This document shows, piece by piece, positions 1 to 10,786 of a stretch of DNA of 64,000 nucleotides. The DNA comes from Cylindrotheca closterium. Taxonomy: Eukaryota > Bacillariophyta > Bacillariophyceae > Bacillariales > Bacillariaceae. The notes under the pieces are model-generated. The model made no database searches, was not told the DNA's origin, and saw only the letters and a program-made list of their open reading frames with translations. The stretch is taken from contig CAKOGP040001914.1 of NCBI GenBank assembly GCA_933822405.4, forward strand, positions 124,001 through 188,000, given 5' to 3'. Made by a program: the position numbers and the translations under genes. Each line of letters opens with the position of its first letter. Position 1 is the stretch's first letter.

Positions 1-3000
1 CACAGGTTCCAAAGAGAACCAACCTGGGCTCTCCATGGATACGATGCAGGAGGTCTTTCCTTTCCACGTCATAGTGGACAAGGAATTCAGGATTGTCCAA
101 GTTGGCGAGAAACTTCCGGTGCTTTTAAAAGCCACCAACTCGCATGATCTGGTGGGAGTTCATATCAAAGACGTTCTCAAGATCACAAGGCCAGTTCTTG
201 GTACCTCTTGGAATTGGATGTCCTTGAATAAGCTTTCGGACCAAAACTTCTTCCTCGCACCTGCAATCGAAGACTCGATTGCAGTTACTGGAGTTGCAAC
301 ACACATTGCAGCTGATGGACAGCAGAGGTTTGGAATGGGAGGAGGCGTTATCAAGTTCAAGGCGTCCATCGTGAATTTGGACGGCGACATGGTCATGTTC
401 ACGCTCAGTCCCGAAGCTCGAAACGTTGAAGATCTCAACAACATGGGTCTTACACTTTCCGATTTGCCTCTTCATAGCTGCCAACGAGATGCCGTCTTCC
501 TCGGCGAATACATTAGACAAGAGTCTGATAAGGCACATGAGCTTGATAAGCTGAGCCGAACTCTCGGATCAGAACAGGTGAGCCTTCCTCGTGAATAATG
601 TGTCGGTGCTTTACTGCTTTCGCCAACCCTACCATTGCATCTGCTATATTTAGGCTCTTTCCAACACCCTTCTATACAATATTCTTCCAAAACAAGTCGC
701 GGATGACTTGAGAAAAGGAAAGACCATCGAACCCACATTCCACGAGAATGTCACTTTGTTCTTTTCCGACATTGTTGGGTTCACCGATCTTTGCGGTCAA
801 GTCGAACCTTGGGACATCATCGATCTAATGAATCAATTGTATTCTGTCATGGACTTTTTGGCTGCCCGGTTCAAGCTCTATAAGGTCGAAACCGTTGGCG
901 ACGCGTACATGTGAGTTTCCGAAGCGACTAGTGTGTCTTCAAGACGCTGTCTTGCACTTACACACTGTGTTTTGAATATCATAGGTGCTGCTCTGGTCTT
1001 CCTGAGCCGGATCCATACCACGCCGAGAACGTTGCAAATTTTGCGTTGGCAGTCTTGGAATGCGTGAAGCATGTAAAATCTCCTGTCACTGGAGAGCCAA
1101 TCAACCTCCGAATTGGAATCCATACTGGAAGCTGTACATCTGGTGTTGTGGGAACTTTAACGCCTCATTACTGTCTCTTTGGAGATATGGTCAACGTGAC
1201 GAGCCGCCACGAGTCGACTGGTGCCGCGGGGAAGATTCACGCCTCGAATTATCTGTATGGTCGACTCACGCACTTTTCCCAGTCCGACAACCAAGAATTC
1301 CGCTTCAAAGCAAGAGGTCTTGTCGACATGAAAGGAAAGGGAGAACACTATACGTACTGGCTGGAGAGCGGTACCGAACACAACACTTCGGCGAATCCTA
1401 CTGCTCTTGAAGCTCTGTCTCAAGATGTAGAAGCAATGATATCCTCCGAAAAATGGAAGATGCGAAGGTATTTCAAACCTGGAGGTATTTTCAAACAGGA
1501 GGGTGCGTTGGGAAAAGTTCTTCCAGACAACACTGTAGACCACCCCCAAGTCAAACCTAGAAGGTCCGGTGGCATCTCTGAGAGAGAAACGGGCCCTGTT
1601 CAAAGAGATAGTGATATTGAAAAAGATGATATTGAAAAAGATGATCTCCAAGCGGACTCCATTGATGTAGACTTGAAAGAGAACCAAGTTGATTTTTTTG
1701 GCAAGAGCTGGGAGGACCTTCAATGGGACGAGTGCTCCAAGAATGCCTTACAAGGAAAGATCTTCGATATTCTGCTGAATGTCCTGCAACTTTGCGTTGG
1801 AAAGGGAGGCGCACGGCTCAATGTGATCACTGATCAGCTGAAAAAGTATGTCAAAACCATTGCGGACCTTTACAGTGAAGATAACTCATTCCACAGCTTT
1901 ACGCTCGCATCAGAAGTCGTCCTTCGCGCAAACTTCATCTGGGAGACTTGGGCTACCGATGTGAGCTCGGACCCATGGGATCACTTCATGTTATTGTTTG
2001 CAGCTTTGATCCATGGCGTTCAGCATACTGGGGTCGATAATTCTCAACTTGAAGCCGCCAAGGACGATGCGGTTTGCGCAATATATCGGGGCAAACAAGC
2101 ATACCAACAGAGAATTTCTTTTGATTGTGCGTTTGAAAAGTTCGAAGATGACTTCGAGGAGCTTTGCGAAGAGATTGTCTTTGGATGCCCCAACTTCCGA
2201 GCTTCCGTCAAGAAATTAGTAGTCAACTTCACAGACTTGGAATCAGGGGAAAGCATAAGTTCGATGGCTGGAAATTTCGAGGAGATCACAGCCAAGACTC
2301 CATACACTCAGCGCGTATTGAAGAAGCAACGCGAAGCCAAGGTTGGTTTGGTTCTTGCCATGTCAACTATAGGCCACTATGCCCAATCGTATGTGACATT
2401 CTTGAAGTGGAATGACCTCAACTTCCGCGAGCATCTCAAGGCACACCACTCTGGTCGCTCTGAAGACCCACGCACTAGTTGGTACTTCGAGCAGCACACG
2501 TTCCTTTCGGATGCTCTCGTGCCACTTGTGAAACTGGTAGGGATAGTCCTTCCAAAGGCAACCTATCTTGGAGGCTGTGTTATGCGCAACCTTGAGCAAT
2601 GGCGAAGAAACGGACGTGATAGACTCGCCGCAAGTCTTATCCCGACTGCTACTGTTGAAGATTATCGAGGAGAAAAACTTTCGTTGGACCGAATGGGTGC
2701 ACTTGTCGCTGCGAATGTTGATATGTTGGAAGGTCTTGTGAAGGACATTGTTGGTTGCCATGTCGATAACAGAATTAGAGTCAGTGCTGCTGAAGAAGCC
2801 TTCACACCAAAAACTCCCGATCTTCCACGACAAGTTCACTCAGAACTCCGAAAATTTGTCATTGTTGCTGCATCTGGCTATGAATCGAACGACTTTCACA
2901 ACTTCCAACACGCCAGCCACGTTGCCCATATCGCCAACATTCTTGTAAATGGCATCAATGGTATCGACGGTAGCAAGGATGGATCTCGAATTGCCTGCGA

Positions 3001-4195
3001 TCCACTGGCTCGTTTCGCGATTGTTCTTTCTGCCTTGATCCATGATGTTGGGCACTCTGGTGTTCCAAACAAACAGCTCGCCGTCGAACACCCAAAGTTG
3101 GCCGAGAAGTACTCGAACAAGAGTATCGCTGAGCAGAACTCGATCGATATTGCTTGGAAAATGTTAAATTTGGATTGCTTTGCGCATCTTCAGGACTGCA
3201 TCTTTGAAAACGATGGGGAGCGCGAACGCCTTCGCAAGCTTCTCGTTCATTGCGTCATGGCCACTGATATTTTTGACAAGGATCTTCGCTCCATTCGGAA
3301 GATCCAATGGGACAAGGCCTACTGTAACAATAAGCTACTCCCATCCGACGCAGAAGAAAAGGACTTGAAGACAACCATCGTGATTGATCACATCATGCAA
3401 GTATCAGATGTTGCACATACCATGCAAGATTGGGAGCTCTATCGCCAGTGGAACGAGAATCTGTTTCTGGAAGTGTACCAAGCTTTTTTGGATGGCAGAT
3501 CTGACGAAGATCCAACTGCAGGATGGTACAGTGGCGAGATTTGGTTCTTTGATAATTGGGTCGTTCCTCTTGCCACAAACCTCAAGGCCTGCGGTGTCTT
3601 GGATATTGTTGGGGAGGAACTTGTCAAGCGAGCCAAAAGCAACCGCAACCGTTGGGAAACGGAAGGAAAGGACATCTGTGAAGCCATGTTCAAATCTGCC
3701 AAAGCGAAGGTGGTCTTGCGCAGCTCTCATAACATAAGATCAGTCTCCCCCAAACACCCGACCGAGTCTGAAATCATCATGACTTCCGCAATGGTGAATG
3801 ATGTCGAGTGCTTGTCCAAGGTTGTCCGACGATACGAACGCAAGTTGGAAGCCGCCTGTGGAAATCTCATTGCTGTCGCTTACAAGGGCGGTCCAGACGG
3901 CAAGGAGCTTCGCAAAAAATCATGGGAAGCGATTCATAGTCACTTCAAACAACAAGAGTGGTACAAGATGTACTCTGAGGATGAGCTCAGTGTCGATGGA
4001 AGCCTACCAAGTTTCAAGAACAACAAGAGCAAAGATGCTTCGCACATCGTTCGTTCACGCAAGCTGGGTCTAGTCACCTTTATTAGCAGCAGTCAGGAAG
4101 GGCCGGAAGAGGACGATGATGTTTCGTCCATCGGTAGCATTGTCTCTGGCTTGCGCAGCCAACTCATGGTTGCTGAGAACATCATTGCCTCCTGA
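1..4195 (+). CDS. Soluble-type guanylyl cyclase fused to two PDE domains (5' partial)
   Basis: Makes and probably hydrolyses cyclic nucleotide in one polypeptide. The frame is open from base 2; exons are 2-577, 654-910 and 985-4195, joined by GT..AG introns that keep frame (1347 codons present). Order: an HNOBA-like segment (PFHVIVDKEFRIVQ at its start, LSDLPLHSCQRD near its end); a class III cyclase domain with metal Asp in FFSDIVGFT and TVGDAYM, guanine-type Glu in KVETVGD and Cys in YCLFGD, and the NVTSR motif; an acidic linker; a degenerate PDE domain (about 1.8-2.6 kb); then a complete PDE domain (HNFQHASHV, HDVGHSGVPN, VSDVAH). Glu plus Cys at the purine positions argue for GTP, and both cyclase half-site residues lie in one chain, so a homodimer is likely. 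No membrane segment is seen. The N-terminus, perhaps with a haem-NO domain, lies outside the window. Which nucleotide the PDE prefers cannot be read. Confidence 0.9.
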
Positions 4196-4212
4196 GAAAG
4201 CTACGTGAGCCA

Positions 4213-5062
4213 ATGATTGCGATGGCTAGTCGTCAATTTGCGGACTGTACGGTATTATCAAGGAAGCCGCCGTTAGCTCCGATTCTACAAAGGCCTGTGC
4301 GCTTCCATACGCCCCTTCGTGTCAATATGGTCGTCACCAAGTGTTCTTCGACGAATCTTGAGGGCTTCAACACTCGCATCAATGCCATCTTCCAGAAAAC
4401 CATTTTCATTTCTACCACGTAGAAAAATGAGCACTGGTCCTTGTAAATACCCAGCGCCTGTTCGAAGAGTTGCAGCGCCTTTTCCGAATCACCTTGCTCC
4501 TTCATTGCCAGTCCATCTTCCAATGATTGCAATAGAGGTTTGTGCAGATCCGTCAAATCAGAAAAGCTATGCCGCAGAATTTCTCGAATGATATGCAGAG
4601 CTTTTCGGATCATTTCTTCGGCTTTTACGTTCTTGTTTTGATCCAGAAAGACTCGGGCCATGGATTTGTAGGTGTGTGATATATCAACATCTTCGTCTCC
4701 CAATTTGTTCAACCGTATCTAAAGAGATCTTTCGAGTTTCTCCAAGGCTTCATGAAGTTTTCCTTCCATCGTCAGCATATTTCTAATTTGGAGGAGAGTG
4801 AAGGCCAAAGAAAGTTAATCTTCACCTGGCACTTTCGTTTGTATCTCAAAGGCTCTCTCCATACTCTCCCTTGCCTTTTGATAGTTTCTTTGATAAAAAT
4901 AGACACTGCACTTTTCAAACAGTTCATCGACCAATGAGTCTTGTTCGGTGTGCTCCAATGTTTCTAGAGGCGTCTATATAGTCTGTCTGCTTTGTTGAAA
5001 ATGGACCTGGGACTAGCTTTGTCAAAAGTTCCTCAACCGAGTCTTGTTTGTTGCCCTCCATT
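4213..5062 (-). pseudogene. Decayed kinesin-light-chain-like TPR gene
   Basis: This is a relic of the TPR genes at 5.8-7.8 and 8.8-10.1 kb. Reading on the minus strand, the 5' end near 5062 resembles the intact starts (the ATG context and the coding for a DQ-type acidic start are recognisable). The frame is then broken several times. An open stretch (4712-4233) keeps one TPR segment (AEEMIRKALHIIREIL), then jumps directly to the late module (GLAMKEQGDSEKALQLFEQ), skipping roughly 200 residues found in the paralogs. After that the frame is lost, although the DNA still resembles the paralog 3' end (CTCCGATTCT..CAAAG near 4275). An expressed short protein from the open stretch cannot be excluded, but loss of the start and of the middle points to a pseudogene. 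Confidence 0.75.
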
Positions 5063-5806
5063 GTTTGCGTTTATAGAACGTCTCTAGAGTCTGCTTTCTC
5101 TTCAAGATGAACTTCAAAAAGTAGGCGATCCTAGATTCAACCGCAGAGTGGTGGACAACTTCTGTTGCGGGCACTCGATGAGAGAGTCAGCTACCGGTAT
5201 GGAACGACCCTTTTTATTAGTCGATTATTTGCTTCTTGCCTTGGTTGCATCATCGATTTTTCGACATGCTAGACTAGATAAAAGGGGGATAAAAATATGC
5301 AATTCCATTGGGGGGTGATCTGAGCACCAAAATCTCATTTTCATCGATGGTTCAATAACCACAACATGAAATGCGCTTGACACGGCAAAAAGTTGATGCT
5401 TGTCACACTCAGTGGGTGATTGTTATTATATACATGATGAAAAAACCACAGACCTAAAACTAGCTTAGTCTGTCTACCAATTTTTGCAGTAAAGTGGTCG
5501 ATATTCACTGGTTTCCATCGAAGAATTCTCAGCCACATGCAGTCGCACATGGGAACATCATCTTGAAATAACGACCAGTATAGCCCAACTTCTGATCTTT
5601 CGTTTGCTCCTACATTGTGTCCTATAATTTTGGAAGATAATAAACTTTACCGAGATGTGTGATCAGTATGTTGGCAATGGCAACACCATCTTGCACTCAT
5701 GATCACTGGGGATTGCGTTTTAAAAAGAAACCATGCGATGACAAGTCGTCCCATGCGATGGCTCGTAATCACTTGACTTAGTGTGGCATTGACCAGCAAG
5801 CCGTCT
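5063..5806. other. Intergenic; duplicated flanks of the TPR unit
   Basis: No gene seen. 5065-5200 is the old upstream region of the relic TPR gene and resembles the segments upstream of the other two copies (a 'GATTCAACCGCAGAG' stretch and 'GGGCACT..GAG'). 5440-5530 resembles 8410-8500 (shared 'GTCTACCA' and 'TCGATATT' blocks), so it is the duplicated 3' flank of the next unit. Confidence 0.6.
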
Positions 5807-7768
5807 TTAGGTCCGATTTTCCAAGAGACGATGCAGCAAAGATCGATGCGCTTCCATTCGCTTTTTCGTTTCAGGATGATCGTCCCCAAATGCATTTCGA
5901 CGAAGCTTGAGGGCTTCTAAACTTGAAGCAATGCCAAGCTCCAGCAAACCCTTCTCTACATTGGCATCCGAAAACATCTCGAAGACTTCTGCCATATCAT
6001 AGTAGATAGCCGATATATTCTCCGAGAATGTTTCCAAACTGGGATGAATCTGAGAAGAATAGATTTGGTTGTAGATACTCAGTGCCTCTTGGATGAGATC
6101 TAGCGCATTTTCCAAATCGCCTTTCTGCTTCATGGCTAGTCCCTTTTTGTGCAGTGCTTTTGCACTTTTCTCCCGCTTTAAGACCTTAAGGAAAATCATA
6201 AGCTCCTTTGTGCGGGGATGATCATTGCCAAACACCGCTTTGCGAATCTTGATAGCTTTTGTGTATGCCTGGATGGCAGCTCCTGTCAAATCTCTTCTGG
6301 CATATGTTAGTGCAAGTTTTTCATAGGCTTCTGCTGTGGACGGGTGCCTTTCACCAAGCGTTTCCTTATCTACCATTAGCGTTTCCAATTGGGCGAACAG
6401 CTCCGTGGCACCTTCGGAGTTCCCCAGTGCTTCCAAGCTTTTTGCTTTATTGAGAAGTGCTTCTGCCAACCTTGCATCTTTAAACCCTTTTTGGTCAGTC
6501 TTCAGCCCTGCCATTCCCATGTATTCTTTTTGAACGCGAGGGTGGTTTTCATCATAGATTAGAAGTAGGTTCGCAAGCATTTGCTTTTTCATTTTGGCTA
6601 TTTGCGAAAGCTTGCCTTGCATCTCCAATATTGGTATCATATCAGCGTGGAGAGCCGAGATACTCTCGGCGAGTGCGTTAAAACTGGGATGGGCCTGAGC
6701 AGCATAGAGTTCGGTGTAAATGCCCAGCGCTTCTTGGAAGAGTTGTAGCGCCTTTTTCAAATCGCCGTGCTCCTTTATTGCTAGTCCCTCTTCGTGCAGT
6801 GCTTTGGCAACTTTCTCGCGCTCCAACAATTGAACAAAACTCATATACTTCTTTGTGTCTGGATGATCGTCACCAAGCACTGTCTTGAAAATATGTATGG
6901 CTTTCGTGTACGCCTTGATGGAATCTTTTATCATACCTCGTCGGATATATGTCACTGCAAGGTTTTCATAGGTTTCGGCTGTGGAGGGGTCCATTTCACC
7001 AAGGGATTCCTCTATCACTAGCAATTGGGTGAGCAGCTCCGTGACACCTTCGAAGTTTTGCAAATCGAAAAGGCATTTTGATTTGACGAGTAGCGACATG
7101 GCCAATACTTTTACATCAAATTCTTCTTGCTGTTGTAGGCGAGAGCAGATATCGATGCATTTATCACTCATCTGAAGAGCATCGTCAGGCCTGTCTTCGT
7201 CTCTCAACCGACCTGCAATGGCAATGTATGTTTTTACGATGGCAGGATGATCTTCCCCATGCAAGTCAAGCAATGTCGCAAGCACGAATTTTTGAATCTT
7301 GGTTGCTTCTGAGAATTTCCTTTGCTTTTGTAACGATAGCGCTAATTGCTGGTATAGATCGATCAAATCAGCCACTTCCTTTTTTGGCAGAATTTCCCGT
7401 TTGATATCCAGAGCTTTTCGGTACATCGCTTCGGCTTTTTGGTGGTTGACATCTTGTCGCAGAAGCGTCTCGCCTATGGCTTCGTAGGTATTTGCTGTAT
7501 CATCATGATTTTCTCCCAATTTCTTCAACTGTATCTCAAGAGCTCGTTCGAGGTTCTCCTCGGCCTCATAACAATATCCTTGCCACGCCAATCCATTCCC
7601 AACGTCGAAGAGTAACTTGGCCACATAAAGATCTTCTTTAGCTGACTCGCTTACCTTCATCATTCTCTCCAAAATCTCCGAAGCTTTTCTATAGTTCATT
7701 TTCTTAATATGGAAGATGTACTCTTTAGAGAGTTTCTTTGAGGAGTCTTGTCCATCGTTCCCATCCAT
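5807..7768 (-). CDS. Kinesin-light-chain-like TPR repeat protein
   Basis: A 653-residue, intron-free, probably soluble scaffold. It is built of about 42-residue TPR units of the kinesin light chain/NPHP3 type; the recurring signature is A.EMYRKAL.I....LG..HP.T...Y..LA. The first TPRs lie at about residues 30-210. A module of about 160 residues then occurs twice (about 223-381 and 438-599), each beginning with a K..L..L.N.EG.TEL segment and including the pair SIKAYTKAIHI / AIQAYTKAIKI. No signal peptide, membrane segment or catalytic domain is visible. The upstream ~130 bp are shared with the paralogs, so promoter and gene were copied together. The partner is unknown; TPRs of this kind bind peptides or other proteins, and a motor-cargo role would be a guess. 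Confidence 0.85.
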   Translation of the reverse strand: MDGNDGQDSSKKLSKEYIFHIKKMNYRKASEILERMMKVSESAKEDLYVAKLLFDVGNGLAWQGYCYEAEENLERALEIQLKKLGENHDDTANTYEAIGETLLRQDVNHQKAEAMYRKALDIKREILPKKEVADLIDLYQQLALSLQKQRKFSEATKIQKFVLATLLDLHGEDHPAIVKTYIAIAGRLRDEDRPDDALQMSDKCIDICSRLQQQEEFDVKVLAMSLLVKSKCLFDLQNFEGVTELLTQLLVIEESLGEMDPSTAETYENLAVTYIRRGMIKDSIKAYTKAIHIFKTVLGDDHPDTKKYMSFVQLLEREKVAKALHEEGLAIKEHGDLKKALQLFQEALGIYTELYAAQAHPSFNALAESISALHADMIPILEMQGKLSQIAKMKKQMLANLLLIYDENHPRVQKEYMGMAGLKTDQKGFKDARLAEALLNKAKSLEALGNSEGATELFAQLETLMVDKETLGERHPSTAEAYEKLALTYARRDLTGAAIQAYTKAIKIRKAVFGNDHPRTKELMIFLKVLKREKSAKALHKKGLAMKQKGDLENALDLIQEALSIYNQIYSSQIHPSLETFSENISAIYYDMAEVFEMFSDANVEKGLLELGIASSLEALKLRRNAFGDDHPETKKRMEAHRSLLHRLLENRT

Positions 7769-8808
7769 CGTATTCGTTTCTAGAATACACTAGACTCTTC
7801 TTAAAAAAAGATGAAACAGGTAATCTTGGATTCAACAGCAGAGTTGTTGATAGATTCTATTGGGCACTTGAGTGCTATCGTGCCGTACTGTAATATATGT
7901 ATGAGATAAAATATATTAAACTATCTGAGATAGCCTACTGCCGTCCTCCGTGTGTGTGTTCGTAGTATTTTGTCTTGAATTACCACAACACAAGTGGGTG
8001 AATTCAATCTCAGTCGATAAACTGGGCATCATTGTCTCGGCGCATCGACAACAACTTTTGACGGTCGAAGGCCGTTCGGCCTTTTGTCCGTCTGTAACAC
8101 AATGTAGTCAAAGAGATCGAACAGTGTGCCTGCGGTCTACGTTGGAAACAACATCATCATAGCCATGGCATGGCATGGCATGGCATTGGCCCGCGTTTTT
8201 GTTGCTGCTAGCTAGCTCTAGCTACAGTACTCGTAGAGCTATTATGTAGCTAGCTGCTGCATTTGGATATTTTCGACTATCTAGACTAAACATGAAAGAG
8301 TATCCGTGCATCGCATGCGGAAATGAAAGGGAGAGCCACCAAGCGAAAGGCAATATTGTATCTTGGTGCTCGTCGAAGGAGTATAGTGTGATTTGAAATA
8401 GAGAATAAAACAAAAGCAGACCTAATCCAAGCTTAAGCTTGTGGTCTACCAGTTATTGTGCTGCAAGTTGGATCGATATTAGCTCATGGTTCCAAGTGAA
8501 GCATGTGTATCAGCTCGATGGGTATCGTCATGACAAACCAGCAAATATGCCTGCTTCTGAAATGACAAATATTCATGTTGTTTCGAAACATTTCTTAGCA
8601 ACTTCAGAGGAATCCAGCAGTAGCACCAGCAGTTAGCAGCACACGATGAGTTGATCCGGCGAAGACACAAAGAGTGGTGCCCTGGCACGACTTCATCAAC
8701 CATTATGCAGGCGATGACAGCATCGAATTTAGTGCCCAAGTATTGGTCGGCAGGATATCATCTGTGAGCAAGTCGTGGCTCAAGATGACATTGCCAACGA
8801 AGCTGCTG
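7769..8808. other. Intergenic between TPR copies
   Basis: No gene supported. 7769-7880 is the promoter side of the 5.8-7.8 kb gene and is shared with the other TPR copies. 8163-8186 holds a short GGCAT/TGGCA tandem repeat. 8410-8500 and 8750-8808 resemble the 3' flanks of the other TPR units. Short ORFs here lack any homology I recognise. Confidence 0.6.
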
Positions 8809-10132
8809 TTAGCTCCGATTCTCCAAGAGAATTTTCAGCAAAGATCTGTGCGCTTCCATGCGCCTCTTCGTGTCAATATGGCCGTCCCCAAGTGTTTTTC
8901 GAAGAATCTTGAGGGCTTCTGCACTCGCAGCAATGCCATCTTCCAGCAAATCCTGTTCCATTTTCTCAGCCGAAATATTCTCGTAGACATTCACCATACT
9001 TGTGTGAGCACAAATTTCCTTGTGAATATCCAGCGCCTCTTCGAAGAGGTTGCAGCGCCCCTTCCGAATCACCTTGCGCCTTCCTTACCAGTCCCTCTTG
9101 GTTCAGTGCTCTTGCAGTTTTCTGGCGCTTCAAGGCTTTCAGGGCAATCACAGATTTCTTTGTGCTAGGATGGCCGTTGCCAAGCGCCGTTTTGCGAATA
9201 TTGGTAGCAGTTGCGTACGCATTGATGGCATTGTCTAACATGCCTTTCAGACCATATAGTTTTGCAAGATGGTCATAGGCCTCTGCTGTCTCTGCTACTA
9301 AGGGGTGCGTTTCACTTAGCGTTTCCTTTTGCACCAATCGCAATTCCGCGAGCACCCCCTCTGCACCTTCAAAGTCCCCTTGTGCTTCCAGGCATGTCGC
9401 TTTGTGGAAGAGCACTTGTGTCAATATTCTTGGGTGAAAGTCTTCAGTTCCTTGTAGTCGAGAACAGATTTCGACGCATCTGTCGACCATGTGAAGAGAA
9501 TCGTCCAACCTCGCTTGGTCTCCCAGCAGCCCTGCAATGCCGAGATATGTTTGCACAACGTCAGGGTGGTCTTCCCCATGCATTTGTAGGAGGTTCTCAA
9601 GCACTAGTTTTTGTATCTCGATTGCTTCTGAATACTTCTCTTGCCCTTTCAAGGAGTTCATCAGTTGTCGGCACAGACCCGTCAAATTAGAAAAAATTTG
9701 GCGCAGAATGTCGAGCTTGATATGCAGAGCTTTTCGGAACATTTCTTCGGCTTGTTCATTTTCTCTGTGATTCAGAAAGTTGGTGCCAAGCAGTTGGTAG
9801 GTTAATGCTGTATCGTCATGTCCTTCTCCCAATGTCTCCAACTGTAGCTTAAGAGCTCGTTCGAGCATCTCCAAGGCTTCATCAATATTCCCTTCCAACG
9901 TCAAATAAGTTCCGATCTGGTAGAGTGTGGTGGCCACAGAAAGATCATCTTCACCTGACTCTTTCGTTTGTCTCTCCAACATTCTCTTATAATAAACCTT
10001 TGCCTTTGTAAAGTTTCCTTGAGCACCAGAGACATTGCATTTTCCTGTGCGTTCGCCAATCAACGAGTCATGCTCGATTAACTCTTCAACGAGCTCGTCA
10101 ATCGATGGGTCTTGTTCGTTATTGCACTCCAT
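8809..10132 (-). CDS. Kinesin-light-chain-like TPR protein with 1-bp frameshift
   Basis: Paralog of the 653-residue TPR protein. The frame from 10132 encodes about 355 residues of TPRs matching the paralog (AEEMFRKALHIKLDIL; AINAYATATNIRKTALG), then breaks. At 9048-9049 there is one extra G compared with the same site in the relic copy (GAAGAGGTTGC here, GAAGAGTTGC near 4470). Shifting frame there restores LFEEALDIHKEI and runs to the family C-terminus (MEAHRSLL, then LLENRS), ending at 8809. The paralog has two copies of the late module; this gene has only one. It is either a recent pseudogene or carries an assembly error; the intact tail favours a recent or artefactual break. Confidence 0.7.
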
Positions 10133-10786
10133 TGATTTCGTTGCTGTGATACGCTATATGCGTTTCTGTGTGGTCTGCTTTCTTATTCTTGAAGATGATA
10201 CTTCAAGAGTACGTAAGCTTGGATTCCACAGCACAGTTGTGGAAAGCTTCTATTGGGCACTTGAGTGGTAGTAGGTATATGACAGCTCAAGAGAGACACA
10301 ATCATTACTGTATCACCAGTCATCATTATCACCGCAGCTATATAGAGTTCCTAAACCGAGTCTTGTTCATTCGTGCCCTGCAATATTATTGTAATAATGC
10401 GCAAAGTTTCAATTTTTAAAATATACGCCCGCATGCGCGTTCTGAGACATTGCTCGCGTGATGGCATTACATCGTTTTTATAATTTTTTTGAAATTATGA
10501 CGACGAGGATGCATCAACATGCTGTAAGAGGAAATGAAGACGACGAAGCAAAAATTGGCTGTAAATTTCATTCTTAGTTCTTGTTTGCATTGGCTTACGC
10601 GACAAAAATAAGATTCGAAACCCAGCTCATCTATGGTGTTGACACATGGGGAGAATTGGGAAATCATGTTACCGCCAGTTTCAGTCTCGGTTCCCGTCGA
10701 CAATTATGGATAGGATCAACAAGTCCAGAAACCAGTGGCCACTTTTCCCCCTTTTTTTCTTCTCGTAGCTTGAACATGCTGCCTGC
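10133..10786. other. Intergenic
   Basis: 10133-10265 is the duplicated upstream region of the TPR gene. 10332-10372 resembles the coding start of the relic TPR gene (a TTCCTAAACCGAGTCTTG-type block). The rest, up to the 3' end of the next gene, shows no gene I can support. Confidence 0.55.

Larger units (their letters stand above)
4213..10265. repeat. Three-copy duplication of a TPR gene unit with flanks
   Basis: Three units in the same orientation (about 4.2-5.2, 5.4-7.9 and 8.4-10.3 kb) share coding sequence, about 130 bp upstream and a 3' flank. The upstream flank is recognisable at 5065-5190, 7775-7880 and 10135-10265 from a shared block (TTGGATTC, CAGAGTTGT and TATTGGGCACTTGAGTG or close variants). 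A further fragment resembling the gene start lies at about 10332-10372. Confidence 0.75.

Noticed and set aside
8163..8186. GGCAT tandem repeat as a centromere or telomere signal
   Set aside because: Only four or five units; an ordinary microsatellite.
10467..10703. ORF of 78 codons on the minus strand
   Set aside because: No homology, no codon pattern like the neighbours and a plain intergenic setting.
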